The translations under genes and the position numbers were made by a program. 64,000 nt of DNA, from contig NC_016604.1 of NCBI RefSeq assembly GCF_000230895.2, forward strand, positions 2,790,001 through 2,854,000. The letters run 5' to 3'. The notes under the pieces were generated by a model, which saw only the letters and a list, made by a program, of their open reading frames with translations, had not been told where the DNA came from and did no database searches. Source of the stretch: Mycolicibacterium rhodesiae NBB3 (GTDB taxonomy: Bacteria > Actinomycetota > Actinomycetes > Mycobacteriales > Mycobacteriaceae). Positions 54,818 through 63,838 of the stretch are shown here, piece after piece (the stretch's first letter is position 1; the number at the start of each line of letters is the position of its first letter).

Positions 54818-56335
54818 TCATCCAGCAACAAGGGTGCGGCCCTGCTGGCGTGAACGTGCGAGCACCAACGAAGCAACAACCAGCAGGCCGCCGAGCCAGG
54901 CCAGCCCGGCCAGCAGTGGTCCGGTCTGGTCGAAGTGTGCGGTCAGGCCGGTGTCGAAAAGTACCTTGGTCCAGCCGTATCCAGGTAGCAGATTTGCCCA
55001 TTCCTCGGGTACGGGACGAAGCATCGGGCTCTGAGCGATCCCCAGATCGAGAAACGGGACCAAGAAGGCGATGAACACCCCAGCCACGCGGCCAAACAGC
55101 GGTCCGATGATCACGCCGACCAGCGCATAGGTCATGCCGAGCAGTAGGTTGGCGCCGGCGTACCCGGCCCATTGAGCGGCATCGAACACGGTCGCCGTCA
55201 TGGCCAGCGCGGCCACCGATATGACGACAACGGCAACGGCGACGACGCCGAGCCGGGCCGCCACCACGACGCGCGTGCGGTAGCCGGCCAGCCGCAGCCG
55301 TCCGTCTCCGGCTGCGGCGTCGATGACCACGAACATGCCGGCCAGGGCGGCCAGCCCCGCGATCGCGATCGGTGCCATGGTTCCGGCATGCACCTCTGGG
55401 AACCAGAACGATGCGGTGCGGGAGGCGCCGTCCTCGGTCACGGTGAGGAGTAGGTTGCGAGCCGGTGTGGTGATCTTCGCAAGCAGCACGAACAGCACCG
55501 GCACAATCACCAGGAGTACCAGCAGCACCGGGTTTCGGCGCAGATCGACCAGACCGAACCGCAGCGCGGTAGCCAACTGTCCAGAAGTGCGATGGCTGCG
55601 TCGGCCGGTGCGTGAGCCCGCCGCCAACACCGCCGCGGCGACCACAACCGCACCCACGACCCAGACAAGGGAAATTCCGAGATCGCCCAGCCGCCCACCG
55701 TGACGCGATGGCAGGTCGACCATCCACAGCGTGACGAAATGCGTTGGGAAGAACCGCGATATCACGTAGTCGCCACCGCTGCCCCCAGGACCGAAGAACA
55801 CGTCGATTATCCAGATGAGCAGGATCGCCACCGCGCCGTTGACCGGATTGCTAACCGCCACACCCACAAGCGCGCCGATCGCCAGATAGATGACGGCGAA
55901 CATCAAAGTGCCAGCGATCACGCGGCCCGGATCGTCGATTCCCGTGCGCACCGCCAACGCGACCAACGCGACCGCCGACACCAGGCCAGCCAGCAGCAGC
56001 CCGGTGCCCGCCCGGCCGGCGATCAGACGTGCCGGCGGCAAGCCGGCCAGCAGCATCCGCTTGTCAGCGGCGCGGGCTGAACGGACTTGGAAGTACATCG
56101 CCAGGCTGGAGAGGAAGCCGGCCGCCCAGCCCGCCGTCGTGGTCTCAAGCGCGGGGCCGAGCTCCCCGCCCAACAACTCCATCGCATCGGCCAATGAGCG
56201 GGCCGCCACCATGACGAACACCAGCGGTACCAGGACCATGACTATCAAGTTCACTGGATTGCGCACATAGCCGGCGACAAATGACCGGGTCAGCAGCAGT
56301 GTTGGCCGCCATTGCTCATGCACCGCGGTCGTCAT
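54818..56335 (-). CDS. ABC exporter permease
   Basis: The 505-aa protein has about 12 hydrophobic segments in two homologous halves, each opening with a cytoplasmic stretch and paired helices (NPVNLIVMVLVPLVFVMVAARS; NPVLLVLLVIVPVLFVLLAKI). This is the ABC-2 type layout. ATG 56335 overlaps the stop of the ATPase gene by ATGA, so both are co-translated. Substrate unknown; it may export a lipid, peptide or copper complex. Confidence 0.85.
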   Translation of the reverse strand: MTTAVHEQWRPTLLLTRSFVAGYVRNPVNLIVMVLVPLVFVMVAARSLADAMELLGGELGPALETTTAGWAAGFLSSLAMYFQVRSARAADKRMLLAGLPPARLIAGRAGTGLLLAGLVSAVALVALAVRTGIDDPGRVIAGTLMFAVIYLAIGALVGVAVSNPVNGAVAILLIWIIDVFFGPGGSGGDYVISRFFPTHFVTLWMVDLPSRHGGRLGDLGISLVWVVGAVVVAAAVLAAGSRTGRRSHRTSGQLATALRFGLVDLRRNPVLLVLLVIVPVLFVLLAKITTPARNLLLTVTEDGASRTASFWFPEVHAGTMAPIAIAGLAALAGMFVVIDAAAGDGRLRLAGYRTRVVVAARLGVVAVAVVVISVAALAMTATVFDAAQWAGYAGANLLLGMTYALVGVIIGPLFGRVAGVFIAFLVPFLDLGIAQSPMLRPVPEEWANLLPGYGWTKVLFDTGLTAHFDQTGPLLAGLAWLGGLLVVASLVLARSRQQGRTLVAG

Positions 56336-57036
56336 CGCGGGACAGCCTGCCCCGTGCACACCTGCCCGTTGCAGAGCTGAAGGATGCGGTCGAAGCGATG
56401 TTCGTCGGCCACGAAATGGCTGATGATCAGCACCGATCGTCCCGCTTCGCGGCGATGGCTCATCAACTCCCAGAACTTCAGGTAGGTGTCCCAGTCGAGT
56501 CCGGCGTAGGGCTCGTCAAGCAACAAGACTTGAGGGTCGGGCAGCATAGCTAGGGTCAGGTTGAGCTTGGCCAACGTGCCGCCGGAGAGGCGGTCGGCGC
56601 GTGTGCCCGCATATCGTTCAAAGCCCAACGCTTCGTATAGGTCTCGGCGGGCACGCCGTTCGGCCTCGTGGGTCATTCGGTAGGCGCGGGCGAACAGTTC
56701 GATGTGCTCGTCGCACGTCAGCCGGTCATAGACGACCGGCTGCTGCGGGCAATAGCCGAGGATCCCCGAGCGGGTCACGGTCCCAGCGTCGGGGGCCAAT
56801 TCGCCGACGAGGATCTTCATCATCGTCGACTTGCCGGAACCGTTCTCGCCCACCAATACGACGACCTCACCCGGAGAGAGGGTCAGATCGACGCCCCGCA
56901 GCACCGACTGGCGGTGCGACACGGGCCACATGCCCTGGCGAAACGACTTTTCAATCCCCTGTGCCGACAGCACAGACAGGGACGACCCTGTCACCGGCTC
57001 ATCGGATGTCGCTGTTGCGGTCGCCTTGTGATTCAT
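56332..57036 (-). CDS. ABC transporter ATP-binding protein
   Basis: The 234-aa protein has Walker A GENGSGKST, the Q-loop in YCPQQPVVYDRLT, the signature LSGGTLAKLNLTLAM, Walker B VLLLDEPYAGLD and an H-loop in IISHF. It pairs with the permease gene that overlaps its stop. Leftward operon 57.3-54.8 kb: small His protein, ATPase, permease. Confidence 0.93.
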   Translation of the reverse strand: MNHKATATATSDEPVTGSSLSVLSAQGIEKSFRQGMWPVSHRQSVLRGVDLTLSPGEVVVLVGENGSGKSTMMKILVGELAPDAGTVTRSGILGYCPQQPVVYDRLTCDEHIELFARAYRMTHEAERRARRDLYEALGFERYAGTRADRLSGGTLAKLNLTLAMLPDPQVLLLDEPYAGLDWDTYLKFWELMSHRREAGRSVLIISHFVADEHRFDRILQLCNGQVCTGQAVPR

Positions 57037-57057
57037 GATCGATCGGTACTCGATCGG

Positions 57058-57276
57058 TTAGGAGCGTCCGGAGGAGTCGTGGTGTTGATGCGTGTCATCG
57101 CTACTGCCATCGGACCCATGACCGTGGCCGCCACCCATCATGAACATCATCATCAGCGGGCACGCCAACACCACCAGCAGGAGTAAGAGCGTCGAGATTG
57201 GCACCCCGACGACGACTGCGGCGACGATCGCGGCGGCCAAGGCTATTGCGTACCACGGGTAATACTGGCGCTTCAT
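57058..57276 (-). CDS. Small His- and Met-rich membrane protein (DUF2933-like)
   Basis: The 72-aa protein starts MKRQYYPWYAIALAAAIVAA and has two helices (the second ending CPLMMMFMMGG). Its cytosolic or periplasmic tail is rich in His (GGGHGHGSDG, THQHHDSSG). The Met cluster and His tail are metal-binding features. GGAAGGAAACAAG precedes the ATG. It is first in the leftward operon with the ABC exporter and is preceded by a DosR-like box. Confidence 0.85.
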   Translation of the reverse strand: MKRQYYPWYAIALAAAIVAAVVVGVPISTLLLLLVVLACPLMMMFMMGGGHGHGSDGSSDDTHQHHDSSGRS

Positions 57277-57709
57277 CTTGTTTCCTTCCGTTCAGGTTTG
57301 GATTAACGGTGCGCCACTTGCGTGGCGAAGCCAATGGGACTACGGACTTGATCCGTAGCACAAAGGTCATCATCTGTATGGACCAAAGTCCCTATGGGTT
57401 CGCGGCCGTATCGCCGTTGCCGGGATGCGGTAGCCGCCAACGGGCGCGGCGAGCGCGACGCTCAAAGCCAGTACTTTTGACCCTCCGGGCCGCGCCGACA
57501 AGGAGCATGTCGTCACAGCGGGGCTCGATCGTCCAGTGCCGTGCAACCCATGGCAGAGGTGATTGATTAGTGTTGGCGGCGTGTCGATGACGGTGCCTCG
57601 CTCGAGTTGCACTTTCAGATCGACGTGCTTGGCCCCCATCCGTTCACGCGGCCTCTAGGCCGGCTGAGTCAAAGTGGCTGGTGGGCGCTGCTATGCACAG
57701 GTCTCGGGC
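57277..57709. other. Intergenic region
   Basis: No supported gene. A leftward frame beginning AKHVDLKVQLERGTV has no recognisable fold. Confidence 0.4.
57376..57396 (-). promoter_or_regulatory. Candidate DosR box
   Basis: The core GGACCAAAGTCCC is nearly self-complementary and matches the middle of the mycobacterial DosR consensus (GGGACTWWAGTCCC) on the reverse strand. It is about 100 bases upstream of the leftward small His-rich protein. Confidence 0.55.
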
Positions 57710-58504
57710 TCATATTGGCAGCACCGTGGTCGTCACGAATTGGTCGCGGATCCAGCCGACGAAAACGGCCCATTCACCGGTCACCAGTGCGATGCCCACG
57801 GCGATCAACATGGCGCCACCGACGATCTGTATGCGGCGGGTGTTGCGCCGGAGCCACCCCAACCAGCGCTGCATCGCGCTCGTGCTCAGCGCCAGCAGGA
57901 CAAATGGCACGCCAAGTCCTAGGCAATACGCGACGATGAGAAGCACCCCGCGTGCCGCAGTTACGCCTTGCGTGCCGGCGGACACGGAGAGGACGCCGGC
58001 CAGCGTGGGTCCCAAGCAGGGCGTCCAGCCGAGCCCGAATGTCGCGCCGAGCAGCGGTGCTCCCACCATGCCGGTCATCCGGCGTGGGTGAAACCTGATG
58101 TCGCGCTGCAGCGTTGGGATGAACCCGATGAATACCAGGCCCATGACGATGGTGATTACGCCGCCGATCTGCTGCAGCAGGTTGCTGCTGAGTGCCAGTG
58201 CGCCGATCAATCCGAACACTGACGCCGTCGCTGCAACGAACACGACTGTGAACCCGGCGACAAACAATAGGGCAGCACCGGCTGCACGCCACGAATCCCG
58301 CGCTGCCGGCGGCTCATCTGGTGAGCCGTTCGCCCCTGCGGCGCCGGCGAGGTAGGACAGATAGCCTGGCACCAAGGGGATGCAACAGGGAGACGCGAAG
58401 GAGACGGTACCGGCTAGTGCGGCCGCGCCCAGCCCGAGCAGCAGCGGTCCGGACGCCGCCGCCGCGCCGAAAGCGTCACCGATGCCCTGGGCGTGTGCGC
58501 TCAT
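57710..58504 (-). CDS. ccdA: CcdA-family cytochrome c biogenesis / thiol-reduction membrane protein
   Basis: The 264-aa protein has six membrane helices. The redox Cys pair lies in FASPCCIPLVPGYLSYLAG and GWTPCLGPTLAGVL. It transfers reducing power from cytosolic thioredoxin to periplasmic thiols. The adjacent Cys in SPCCIP is unusual (typically SPCxLP). ATG 58504 overlaps the upstream TlpA stop (ATGA), so electron donor and acceptor are coupled. Confidence 0.92.
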   Translation of the reverse strand: MSAHAQGIGDAFGAAAASGPLLLGLGAAALAGTVSFASPCCIPLVPGYLSYLAGAAGANGSPDEPPAARDSWRAAGAALLFVAGFTVVFVAATASVFGLIGALALSSNLLQQIGGVITIVMGLVFIGFIPTLQRDIRFHPRRMTGMVGAPLLGATFGLGWTPCLGPTLAGVLSVSAGTQGVTAARGVLLIVAYCLGLGVPFVLLALSTSAMQRWLGWLRRNTRRIQIVGGAMLIAVGIALVTGEWAVFVGWIRDQFVTTTVLPI

Positions 58505-59088
58505 GGCTCTGCCGCGATCCGCTGCACGGCGGGCCGCAGATCCTCGGCGAGCAGCGTCCGCAAGTAGACAGCCGCGACCCTGTGCTTGCGGTCGAGGACC
58601 AGCGTGGTGGGTACCACGCTGGTGGGGTAGCCCTTGCCGAGGGCGATCAGGCTGCGCATCGCAGGGTCGAAGATCGACGGGTAGCTTACATTGCGGTCGG
58701 TGACGAAATCCTTTGCCGCCGAACGGTCATCCCGCACATCGATACCGAGGAATGCCACGCCGAGGGGTTCGGTCTCACTGAACACCTGCTCCAGCTCTGG
58801 AGTCTCGGTGCGACACGGTGCGCACCAGGACCCCCAGATGTTGACCACGACCACCTTGCCGGCGAAATCGGATAGATGGATCGCTCGATCGTCCATCAGC
58901 GCGGGACCCGTGAGGTCGCCGATGCTGCCCCGTGACTCCGGCGGATCGTAGTAGAGGTCGGTCTTGCCCCCGGGTGACACGAACTCGAATGTGCCGCCCT
59001 GCGCGACGGCATCGCGTCCAGTGGCGCATCCCACCACGATGAGGGCCGCGATGGCGCACACCCCGAGTGCACGCAGGCGATTGGGCAT
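58501..59088 (-). CDS. TlpA/ResA-type thioredoxin-fold lipoprotein
   Basis: The 195-aa protein has a lipobox (AALIVVGCATG) and a thioredoxin fold with WGSWCAPCRTETPELEQVF, and cis-Pro in VVPTTLVLDRKH. It would reduce disulfides in exported proteins, using CcdA as its partner. It is the first gene of the pair. A good palindrome copy lies at 59120-59142, between it and the divergent small gene. Confidence 0.93.
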   Translation of the reverse strand: MPNRLRALGVCAIAALIVVGCATGRDAVAQGGTFEFVSPGGKTDLYYDPPESRGSIGDLTGPALMDDRAIHLSDFAGKVVVVNIWGSWCAPCRTETPELEQVFSETEPLGVAFLGIDVRDDRSAAKDFVTDRNVSYPSIFDPAMRSLIALGKGYPTSVVPTTLVLDRKHRVAAVYLRTLLAEDLRPAVQRIAAEP

Positions 59089-59119
59089 CGGTTCTCCACT
59101 GGTGATGGATTTCCATCGG

Positions 59120-59142
59120 GTCTACTATGCGTGTACGTAGAT
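59120..59142. promoter_or_regulatory. Palindromic operator GTCTAC-N11-GTAGAT
   Basis: Inner five bases of both arms are perfect; the spacer ends GTAC. It lies in the divergent promoter of tlpA-ccdA (leftward) and the small Met-rich membrane protein (rightward). Confidence 0.8.
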
Positions 59143-59202
59143 CGTAGGTCAACGCGTGCGAACGACGGCGCGCAGGATCCTACGCGCCGAAGGGAGTCCC
59201 GA

Positions 59203-59376
59203 ATGGAGCAGCTACTCTTGGCGGCCGCCGCGCTGGCCTGCCCGGTTGGTATGGGCGCGATGATGTTCCTGATGATGCGGCCCAGTCGCGGGACGGACAT
59301 GCCTGAGCGTGAGGAAATGACTCGACTGCGGGCGGAGGTCGACCAGCTGAAGTCTGAACGACAACACCACATCTGA
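59203..59376 (+). CDS. Small Met-rich membrane protein
   Basis: The 57-aa protein has one helix (EQLLLAAAALACPVGMGAMMFLMM) followed by a charged, coiled-coil-like tail (MPEREEMTRLRAEVDQLKSERQHH). The Cys and four Met residues in the helix recall the DUF2933-like proteins at 53.3 and 57.1 kb. GAAGGGAGTCCCGA precedes ATG 59203. Confidence 0.75.
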   Translation: MEQLLLAAAALACPVGMGAMMFLMMRPSRGTDMPEREEMTRLRAEVDQLKSERQHHI

Positions 59377-59450
59377 GGTTGCCGAACTCGTTTCCGGCCT
59401 GGACGCTGCCCTGTTGACGTGTCCTGCGAAGAACAATTAGGTCGAGGACT

Positions 59451-59473
59451 AGCTACTAAGCTACGCAGTAGCT
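59451..59473 (+). promoter_or_regulatory. Palindromic operator AGCTAC-N11-GTAGCT
   Basis: A perfect inverted repeat of six-base arms with the standard 11-base spacer, 39 bases upstream of the next start. Confidence 0.75.
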
Positions 59474-59512
59474 TCAGGTGACGACGCGTCTGCAGACGAA
59501 GGGAGCGTGTTC

Positions 59513-60232
59513 ATGGCGGCGAGGAAAAGCCCCCGTACGACGGTGAAGTCTTCACGAGATGGACGCAAGGCCATCGCGCGTGCGCAGTCGAGCCGGCGTA
59601 GCGGCTGGCTGTGGCTGGCCGCCGGCGTTGTCTTCGCCGCTCCCATTGTGGTGATCGTGATTATCAGCATCATTAAATCGCCCGGACAGCCCACACCGGA
59701 CACGGAATCGGCGAGCCTGCAGAGTCCACCGGCCACCGTGGCCGCGGGCGGCGAAACGATGCCGCCGTGGCCGGCGCCTGCGGATGCGAGTGCGGCGGTG
59801 GCCGCAGCCGGGTTGCCGATGTTAGGTAGCGAAGGGGCCGTGGAGCACATTCACGCCCATCTGGATGTACTCGTTGACGGGCAGCCTGTGGCGGTTCCAG
59901 CCGAGTTGGGTATCGACACCAAGCGCGGCACTATTAGCCCGCTGCACACCCATGACGGCAGCGGCGTGATTCACGTTGAGTCCCCGGTGAAAAGACAGTT
60001 CAGCCTGGGGGAGGTTTTCACCGAATGGCAGGTGAATTTATCGGCGGACAACATCGGGGCGCTGCGCGCCGTCGACGGTAAGGCCGTGCGCGTTTTCGTC
60101 AACGGCGCACAGCAGACCGGAAACCCGGCGGCCATCATGCTGGGCGATCGCGACGAGATCGCCCTGGTCTACGGCGTCCCCCGCCCTGGCGAAACCATTC
60201 CCTCGACATACGACTTCGCCGAAGGCGTGTGA
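59513..60232 (+). CDS. Membrane-anchored His-rich exported protein of unknown function
   Basis: The 239-aa protein has one N-terminal helix (WLWLAAGVVFAAPIVVIVIISII), a Pro/Ala linker and an extracytoplasmic domain. The domain contains VEHIHAHLDVLVDGQPVAVPAELGI, ISPLHTHDGSGVIHVES and FSLGEVFTEWQVNLS. Similar actinobacterial proteins share the HIHAHLDV and LHTHDxSGVIHVE blocks. The six His residues suggest metal binding. AAGGGAGCGTGTTC precedes ATG 59513. The palindrome at 59451 controls it by inference. Confidence 0.8.
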   Translation: MAARKSPRTTVKSSRDGRKAIARAQSSRRSGWLWLAAGVVFAAPIVVIVIISIIKSPGQPTPDTESASLQSPPATVAAGGETMPPWPAPADASAAVAAAGLPMLGSEGAVEHIHAHLDVLVDGQPVAVPAELGIDTKRGTISPLHTHDGSGVIHVESPVKRQFSLGEVFTEWQVNLSADNIGALRAVDGKAVRVFVNGAQQTGNPAAIMLGDRDEIALVYGVPRPGETIPSTYDFAEGV

Positions 60233-60284
60233 CGCCAGCCCGACGGCAAGGAAAATTGCACAGGCCGACCGCGAAGGAGGCGAC

Positions 60285-60926
60285 ATGGCGGATCTGTCCG
60301 AATTCCAGCATCCACGGTTCGCACGCATGTATGAGCGGATCAGCGCCGAGTCGGAGCAGCGTGGCACCGCGCAGCATCGCGACCGAGCTCTTGCTGGCCT
60401 GTCCGGCCGGGTGATTGAGGTCGGCGCCGGCAACGGCATGAACTTCGGCCACTATCCGACTACGGTCGCAGAAGTCGTCGCGGTCGAGCCTGAGGATCAC
60501 CTGCGGACACTGGCTGAGCGGGCTGCTGAAACCGCAGCTGTGCCGGTACACGTGGTGGCCGGTCACGCGACCGCGCTGCCGGTGGCAGATGCCACCTTCG
60601 ACGGTGCCGTTGCGTCGTTGGTGTTGTGCTCGGTCGCGGATGTGCCGGCCGCATTGGCCGAGCTGCGGCGGGTGCTCAAGCCGAACGGCCAGCTTCGGTT
60701 CTTCGAGCACGTGCGTTCGACCAAACCATGGTTCGCGTTGGTGGAGGATGCCCTCACGCCGCTGTGGTCACGGGTGGGTGGGGGCTGTCACCTCAACCGC
60801 GACACTGCGGCGGCTATCCGCGCCGCGGGATTCGCCATCGAATCCCTTCAACGGTTCCACTACGCGCCGCTGCGGTTCTTTCCATCCCAGGCCCACATTC
60901 TGGGAATCGCCCGCCCCGGCACGTGA
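60285..60926 (+). CDS. SAM-dependent methyltransferase
   Basis: The 213-aa protein has motif I VIEVGAGNGMNFGHYP, an acidic strand VVAVEPEDHLRTLAERA, VADATFDGAVASLVLCSV and RVLKPNGQLRFFEHVRST. The end (GGGCHLNRDTAAAIRAAGF, FFPSQAHILGIA) is typical of the mycobacterial UbiE-like group. Likely substrate small and thiol- or quinone-like; unknown. CGAAGGAGGCGAC precedes ATG 60285. It follows the His-rich protein by 52 bases. Confidence 0.9.
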   Translation: MADLSEFQHPRFARMYERISAESEQRGTAQHRDRALAGLSGRVIEVGAGNGMNFGHYPTTVAEVVAVEPEDHLRTLAERAAETAAVPVHVVAGHATALPVADATFDGAVASLVLCSVADVPAALAELRRVLKPNGQLRFFEHVRSTKPWFALVEDALTPLWSRVGGGCHLNRDTAAAIRAAGFAIESLQRFHYAPLRFFPSQAHILGIARPGT

Positions 60927-60927
60927 G

Positions 60928-62979
60928 TTACTCAGGAGAGGGATAGAGGATGCGGCGCGTCACGAGATGCTTTGGGTCGGTGAGGATTTCCTCGGTGATA
61001 CGGCCGCGGTCGTCGAGAGTGAGCTGAACGTTGATGGAGGCGGCGGGATAACCCAGCGCCAAGCGCACCACCGTGCCTGGGGGCGAGGTTCGCGCCGCGA
61101 TCGGCGCGGTGCCATCGGCATAGGGCTCCTGGGAGAGGAAGAAGGCGGCGTCCAGGTCGAGCCGGTTCGGTTCGGGTGGGTCGGCGGTGGTGTCGCTGGT
61201 GACGGTTTCATAGACCGCGAGCCTGCCGGCCGCGCGGGTCGCGGCGACGGCTGCGGCCAGATCAGCCGCGCCGGGACGCGGTGGCCACGATACGATCAGC
61301 CCGGTGGCGCCGCCGGGCCAGCCTGTGGCTCCGGCGCGCAGCGTCAACACATTGTCACCGTCACGCCACGCCAGCCGCGTGAAATAGCATCCGCTGCCGC
61401 AGCCGGTCAGCGCGAGAGCCGACTCACCTAGCGAGGCCGCCAAGCTGTAGTCCTGGCCGGGTTCAGCAGCGTAGTAGTCGCCGCGCCGCGGTGTGGACAG
61501 CCGGACCACGAGCAGCCCTTCACTGGCGGTCAGGCTGATACCGACCTGGCCGGCCAGGGTGCCCAGCGACACGACAGGACCGGTTGGTTGCGGCGGCAGC
61601 GCCGCCGCCGTCCCGGTGGGCGGCGGTGTGGACACCAGCACAGCGCTGGCTGCCAGCACGACCACCAGAAGCGCGGCTTCGATGGCCATCGCTCTCCGTA
61701 TCCGCGTCGCCTGACGGGTATCGCGGTGGATCAGCCTCGAGGACAGCGCCGCCGCCGACGCTGCCACGACGAGCCCGAGTTTGATCAGCAGCACCTTGCC
61801 GTAGGTGGTTGAGACCAGTTGCGGCAGGGGGACTAACATCAGCGCGCTGATCACACCCGTGGCCACCACCACGACATAGGTCACCACCGCCAGCCGGACA
61901 TAGGAGGCCAAGACCCAACGGAGGGCGTTTGGCACCGCTCGCCACGCCACCACCGCCCGCGTTGTGTGCACGAGCGCGCCCACCCAAACCGTGACCGCCG
62001 CCAGGTGCACCCCGGTCAGAACCGCGCCCCAGCCGCCGAATGTTGTGCCCGCATGCGAGCGGATCCCGTCGGCGGCGATCACCACCGCCAGCGGAACCAG
62101 AGCCCACCGACCCCGACTCGCAAGGGCCAACGCAGTCAACAGTCCACCGGCCTCAATCAACAGCAACACACCCGCGCGGCCATCCCACACCGCACTGACG
62201 GTGCCGGCGTCAAGGGCCCGACCAGCGACCAAAGCCATCGCCGCGATGAGCGCAACCACCATCCCTGCAGGCGCCCACGACCGCACGGGTGACAAATCCG
62301 GGCGTGCAGCACGTGCAGCATCGGTCGCACGGCGACCAATCAAGCCACCGACTGCGGCGGCCAACCCGGCGAAAAGCAGCCAGCGCAACGCACTTTCACC
62401 CCAAGCCGGCGTCGCGGAAGCGGTTGGCGCGGCAGCCGACAGCGTCACGCCGACCGCGAAGCGGAACTCCTGCTCGACCTGATCACCGTCACCGCCGGTG
62501 ACGCGCCAACGGACCGCATAGGTCCCCGGCGCTAAAGCAGAAACCGGCGCGGCGGTGACGAAGCGGCCGTCGCGCGCGAGGTTGGCCGGCCCGACCGGTA
62601 CGTCGCGGCGGGATTGATCCAGCACCACAATCGCGCGCATGCCGATGGTGACAGGTTCGTTGAACAGCAGTGTGATCGCCTCGGGTGACGTCGCAACCGC
62701 GGTCTCTGCTGTGGGTTCGGTGAACAGCAACGTGGGATGCGCCTGCGCGCTACCCGCCCCCGGCCCCACCGATATCTGCACGGCGAACGCAAACGCGATG
62801 AGCCCACACCGCAGCGAGGTGATGATGCGGGGACACCGACTCGGCCATTGGGCGCCGTCGACACAAAGGGCGCCATTGTGAAGCCGGTGTCTGCAACCCT
62901 CGCTTGCCGGCCCCCTGACACCAGGTAACGACGCGCCCGGCGCGGTCGCGCGTAACCTAGCATCGGTTGATGGGGACAT
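60928..62979 (-). CDS. CopC-CopD fusion copper resistance/uptake protein
   Basis: The roughly 683-aa protein has a signal-like helix, then a CopC domain beginning AHPTLLFTEPTAETAV (N-terminal His a typical Cu(II) ligand), followed by SPEAITLLFNEPVTIG. A CopD unit of about eight helices comes next (GVHLAAVTVWVGALVH, YVRLAVVTYVVVVATGVISALMLVP), and then an extra C-terminal extracytoplasmic domain (PPPTGTAAALPPQPTG...; TRRILYPSPE). CopC-CopD fusions take up or detoxify periplasmic copper. The start is uncertain: ATG 62979 is used, and the signal peptide proper begins further in. Confidence 0.88.
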   Translation of the reverse strand: MSPSTDARLRATAPGASLPGVRGPASEGCRHRLHNGALCVDGAQWPSRCPRIITSLRCGLIAFAFAVQISVGPGAGSAQAHPTLLFTEPTAETAVATSPEAITLLFNEPVTIGMRAIVVLDQSRRDVPVGPANLARDGRFVTAAPVSALAPGTYAVRWRVTGGDGDQVEQEFRFAVGVTLSAAAPTASATPAWGESALRWLLFAGLAAAVGGLIGRRATDAARAARPDLSPVRSWAPAGMVVALIAAMALVAGRALDAGTVSAVWDGRAGVLLLIEAGGLLTALALASRGRWALVPLAVVIAADGIRSHAGTTFGGWGAVLTGVHLAAVTVWVGALVHTTRAVVAWRAVPNALRWVLASYVRLAVVTYVVVVATGVISALMLVPLPQLVSTTYGKVLLIKLGLVVAASAAALSSRLIHRDTRQATRIRRAMAIEAALLVVVLAASAVLVSTPPPTGTAAALPPQPTGPVVSLGTLAGQVGISLTASEGLLVVRLSTPRRGDYYAAEPGQDYSLAASLGESALALTGCGSGCYFTRLAWRDGDNVLTLRAGATGWPGGATGLIVSWPPRPGAADLAAAVAATRAAGRLAVYETVTSDTTADPPEPNRLDLDAAFFLSQEPYADGTAPIAARTSPPGTVVRLALGYPAASINVQLTLDDRGRITEEILTDPKHLVTRRILYPSPE

Positions 62980-63313
62980 GGCCTTCGTTCTGCTGCTAAG
63001 GCAACGATTTTCGCCCATGGCAAGAACCGGGTGAGGCGGATTCTTGGCCGTTGTCGGGCGCTATCGCGGCAACGGCAGTCGTCACCGGCGGGAAGAAGCT
63101 GCGCCAGTCTCCTTCGTCCCATAATCGTCGCGAGACGGTGGCGGGCATCAGCGGCTGCCGATCCGGGCCTGGCTGAACGCACGAAGTCTGCGCGCTGCAC
63201 CCGTGCCGCCTTTGACGTTATGCATGGGACAAGCCTTCGATTACCAAACCGTATGGAACGGCATTACGCTCTTGGTACGTAGACCATACGCCGTTCCGCC
63301 GAAGGGGCGCACC
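62980..63313. other. Divergent promoter region
   Basis: Between copC-copD (leftward) and the BlaI-type repressor (rightward). Contains the palindrome copy at 63262-63284 and no supported gene. Confidence 0.5.
63262..63284 (+). promoter_or_regulatory. Palindrome copy ATTAC-N11-GTAGA at the repressor promoter
   Basis: CATTAC, 11 bases ending GTAC, then GTAGAC. The right half TACGTAGA is identical to the best copies. It lies 29 bases before the BlaI/CopY-type start. Confidence 0.6.
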
Positions 63314-63739
63314 ATGCGTGACAGAGGCTCGACACGGACAGCCGGGAGGCCAACGGTGCGTACACGCGGATTTGGCGAACTCGAAGCCGTCATCATGGAC
63401 CGCATCTGGAACCGTGGTTCCGACACGACGACGACGGTGCGAGAAATATTCGACGAACTAGCGGCAGAACGCGACATCGCCTACACCACAGTAATGTCCA
63501 CGATGGACAATCTGCACAGCAAGGGCTACCTGGCCCGAGAGCGCGACGGCAAAGCTTACCGGTATTGGCCCACCTTGACCCGGGAGCAACACAGCGCAAG
63601 CCTCATGCGCGCGGCGTTGGACTCCGGCGGCCAACCCGATCTGGTTCTCAGCTACTTCCTCGAACAAATCGGCCCCGAGGAGTCGGCGCGCCTGCGTGCC
63701 GCGCTCCGTCGACGGACGAAGCGAGCGGCCAAGCGCTAA
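63314..63739 (+). CDS. BlaI/MecI/CopY-family transcriptional repressor
   Basis: The 141-aa protein has the family winged helix (GFGELEAVIMDRIWNRGSDTTTTVREIFDELAAERDIAYTTVMSTMDNLHSKGYLARERDGKAYRYWP) and a C-terminal dimerisation part (LMRAALDSGGQPDLVLSYFLEQIGPEESARLRAAL). BlaI-type repressors bind palindromes with TAC/GTA half-sites. CopY forms are copper-released through a CxC pair, but none is present here, so another signal may be used. GAAGGGGCGCACC precedes ATG 63314. The window-wide TCTAC-N11-GTAGA element, with a copy in its own promoter, makes it the best candidate master regulator. Confidence 0.92.
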   Translation: MRDRGSTRTAGRPTVRTRGFGELEAVIMDRIWNRGSDTTTTVREIFDELAAERDIAYTTVMSTMDNLHSKGYLARERDGKAYRYWPTLTREQHSASLMRAALDSGGQPDLVLSYFLEQIGPEESARLRAALRRRTKRAAKR

Positions 63740-63838
63740 GCGCGAGGGCCGGCTCTCAATGGTGCGCGACGCGAGAGGTGTCGATTCGGCGGACGCCGCG
63801 AGACGAGTTCTTGCTGCAGCCCGCGGTGACAGAGCCGG

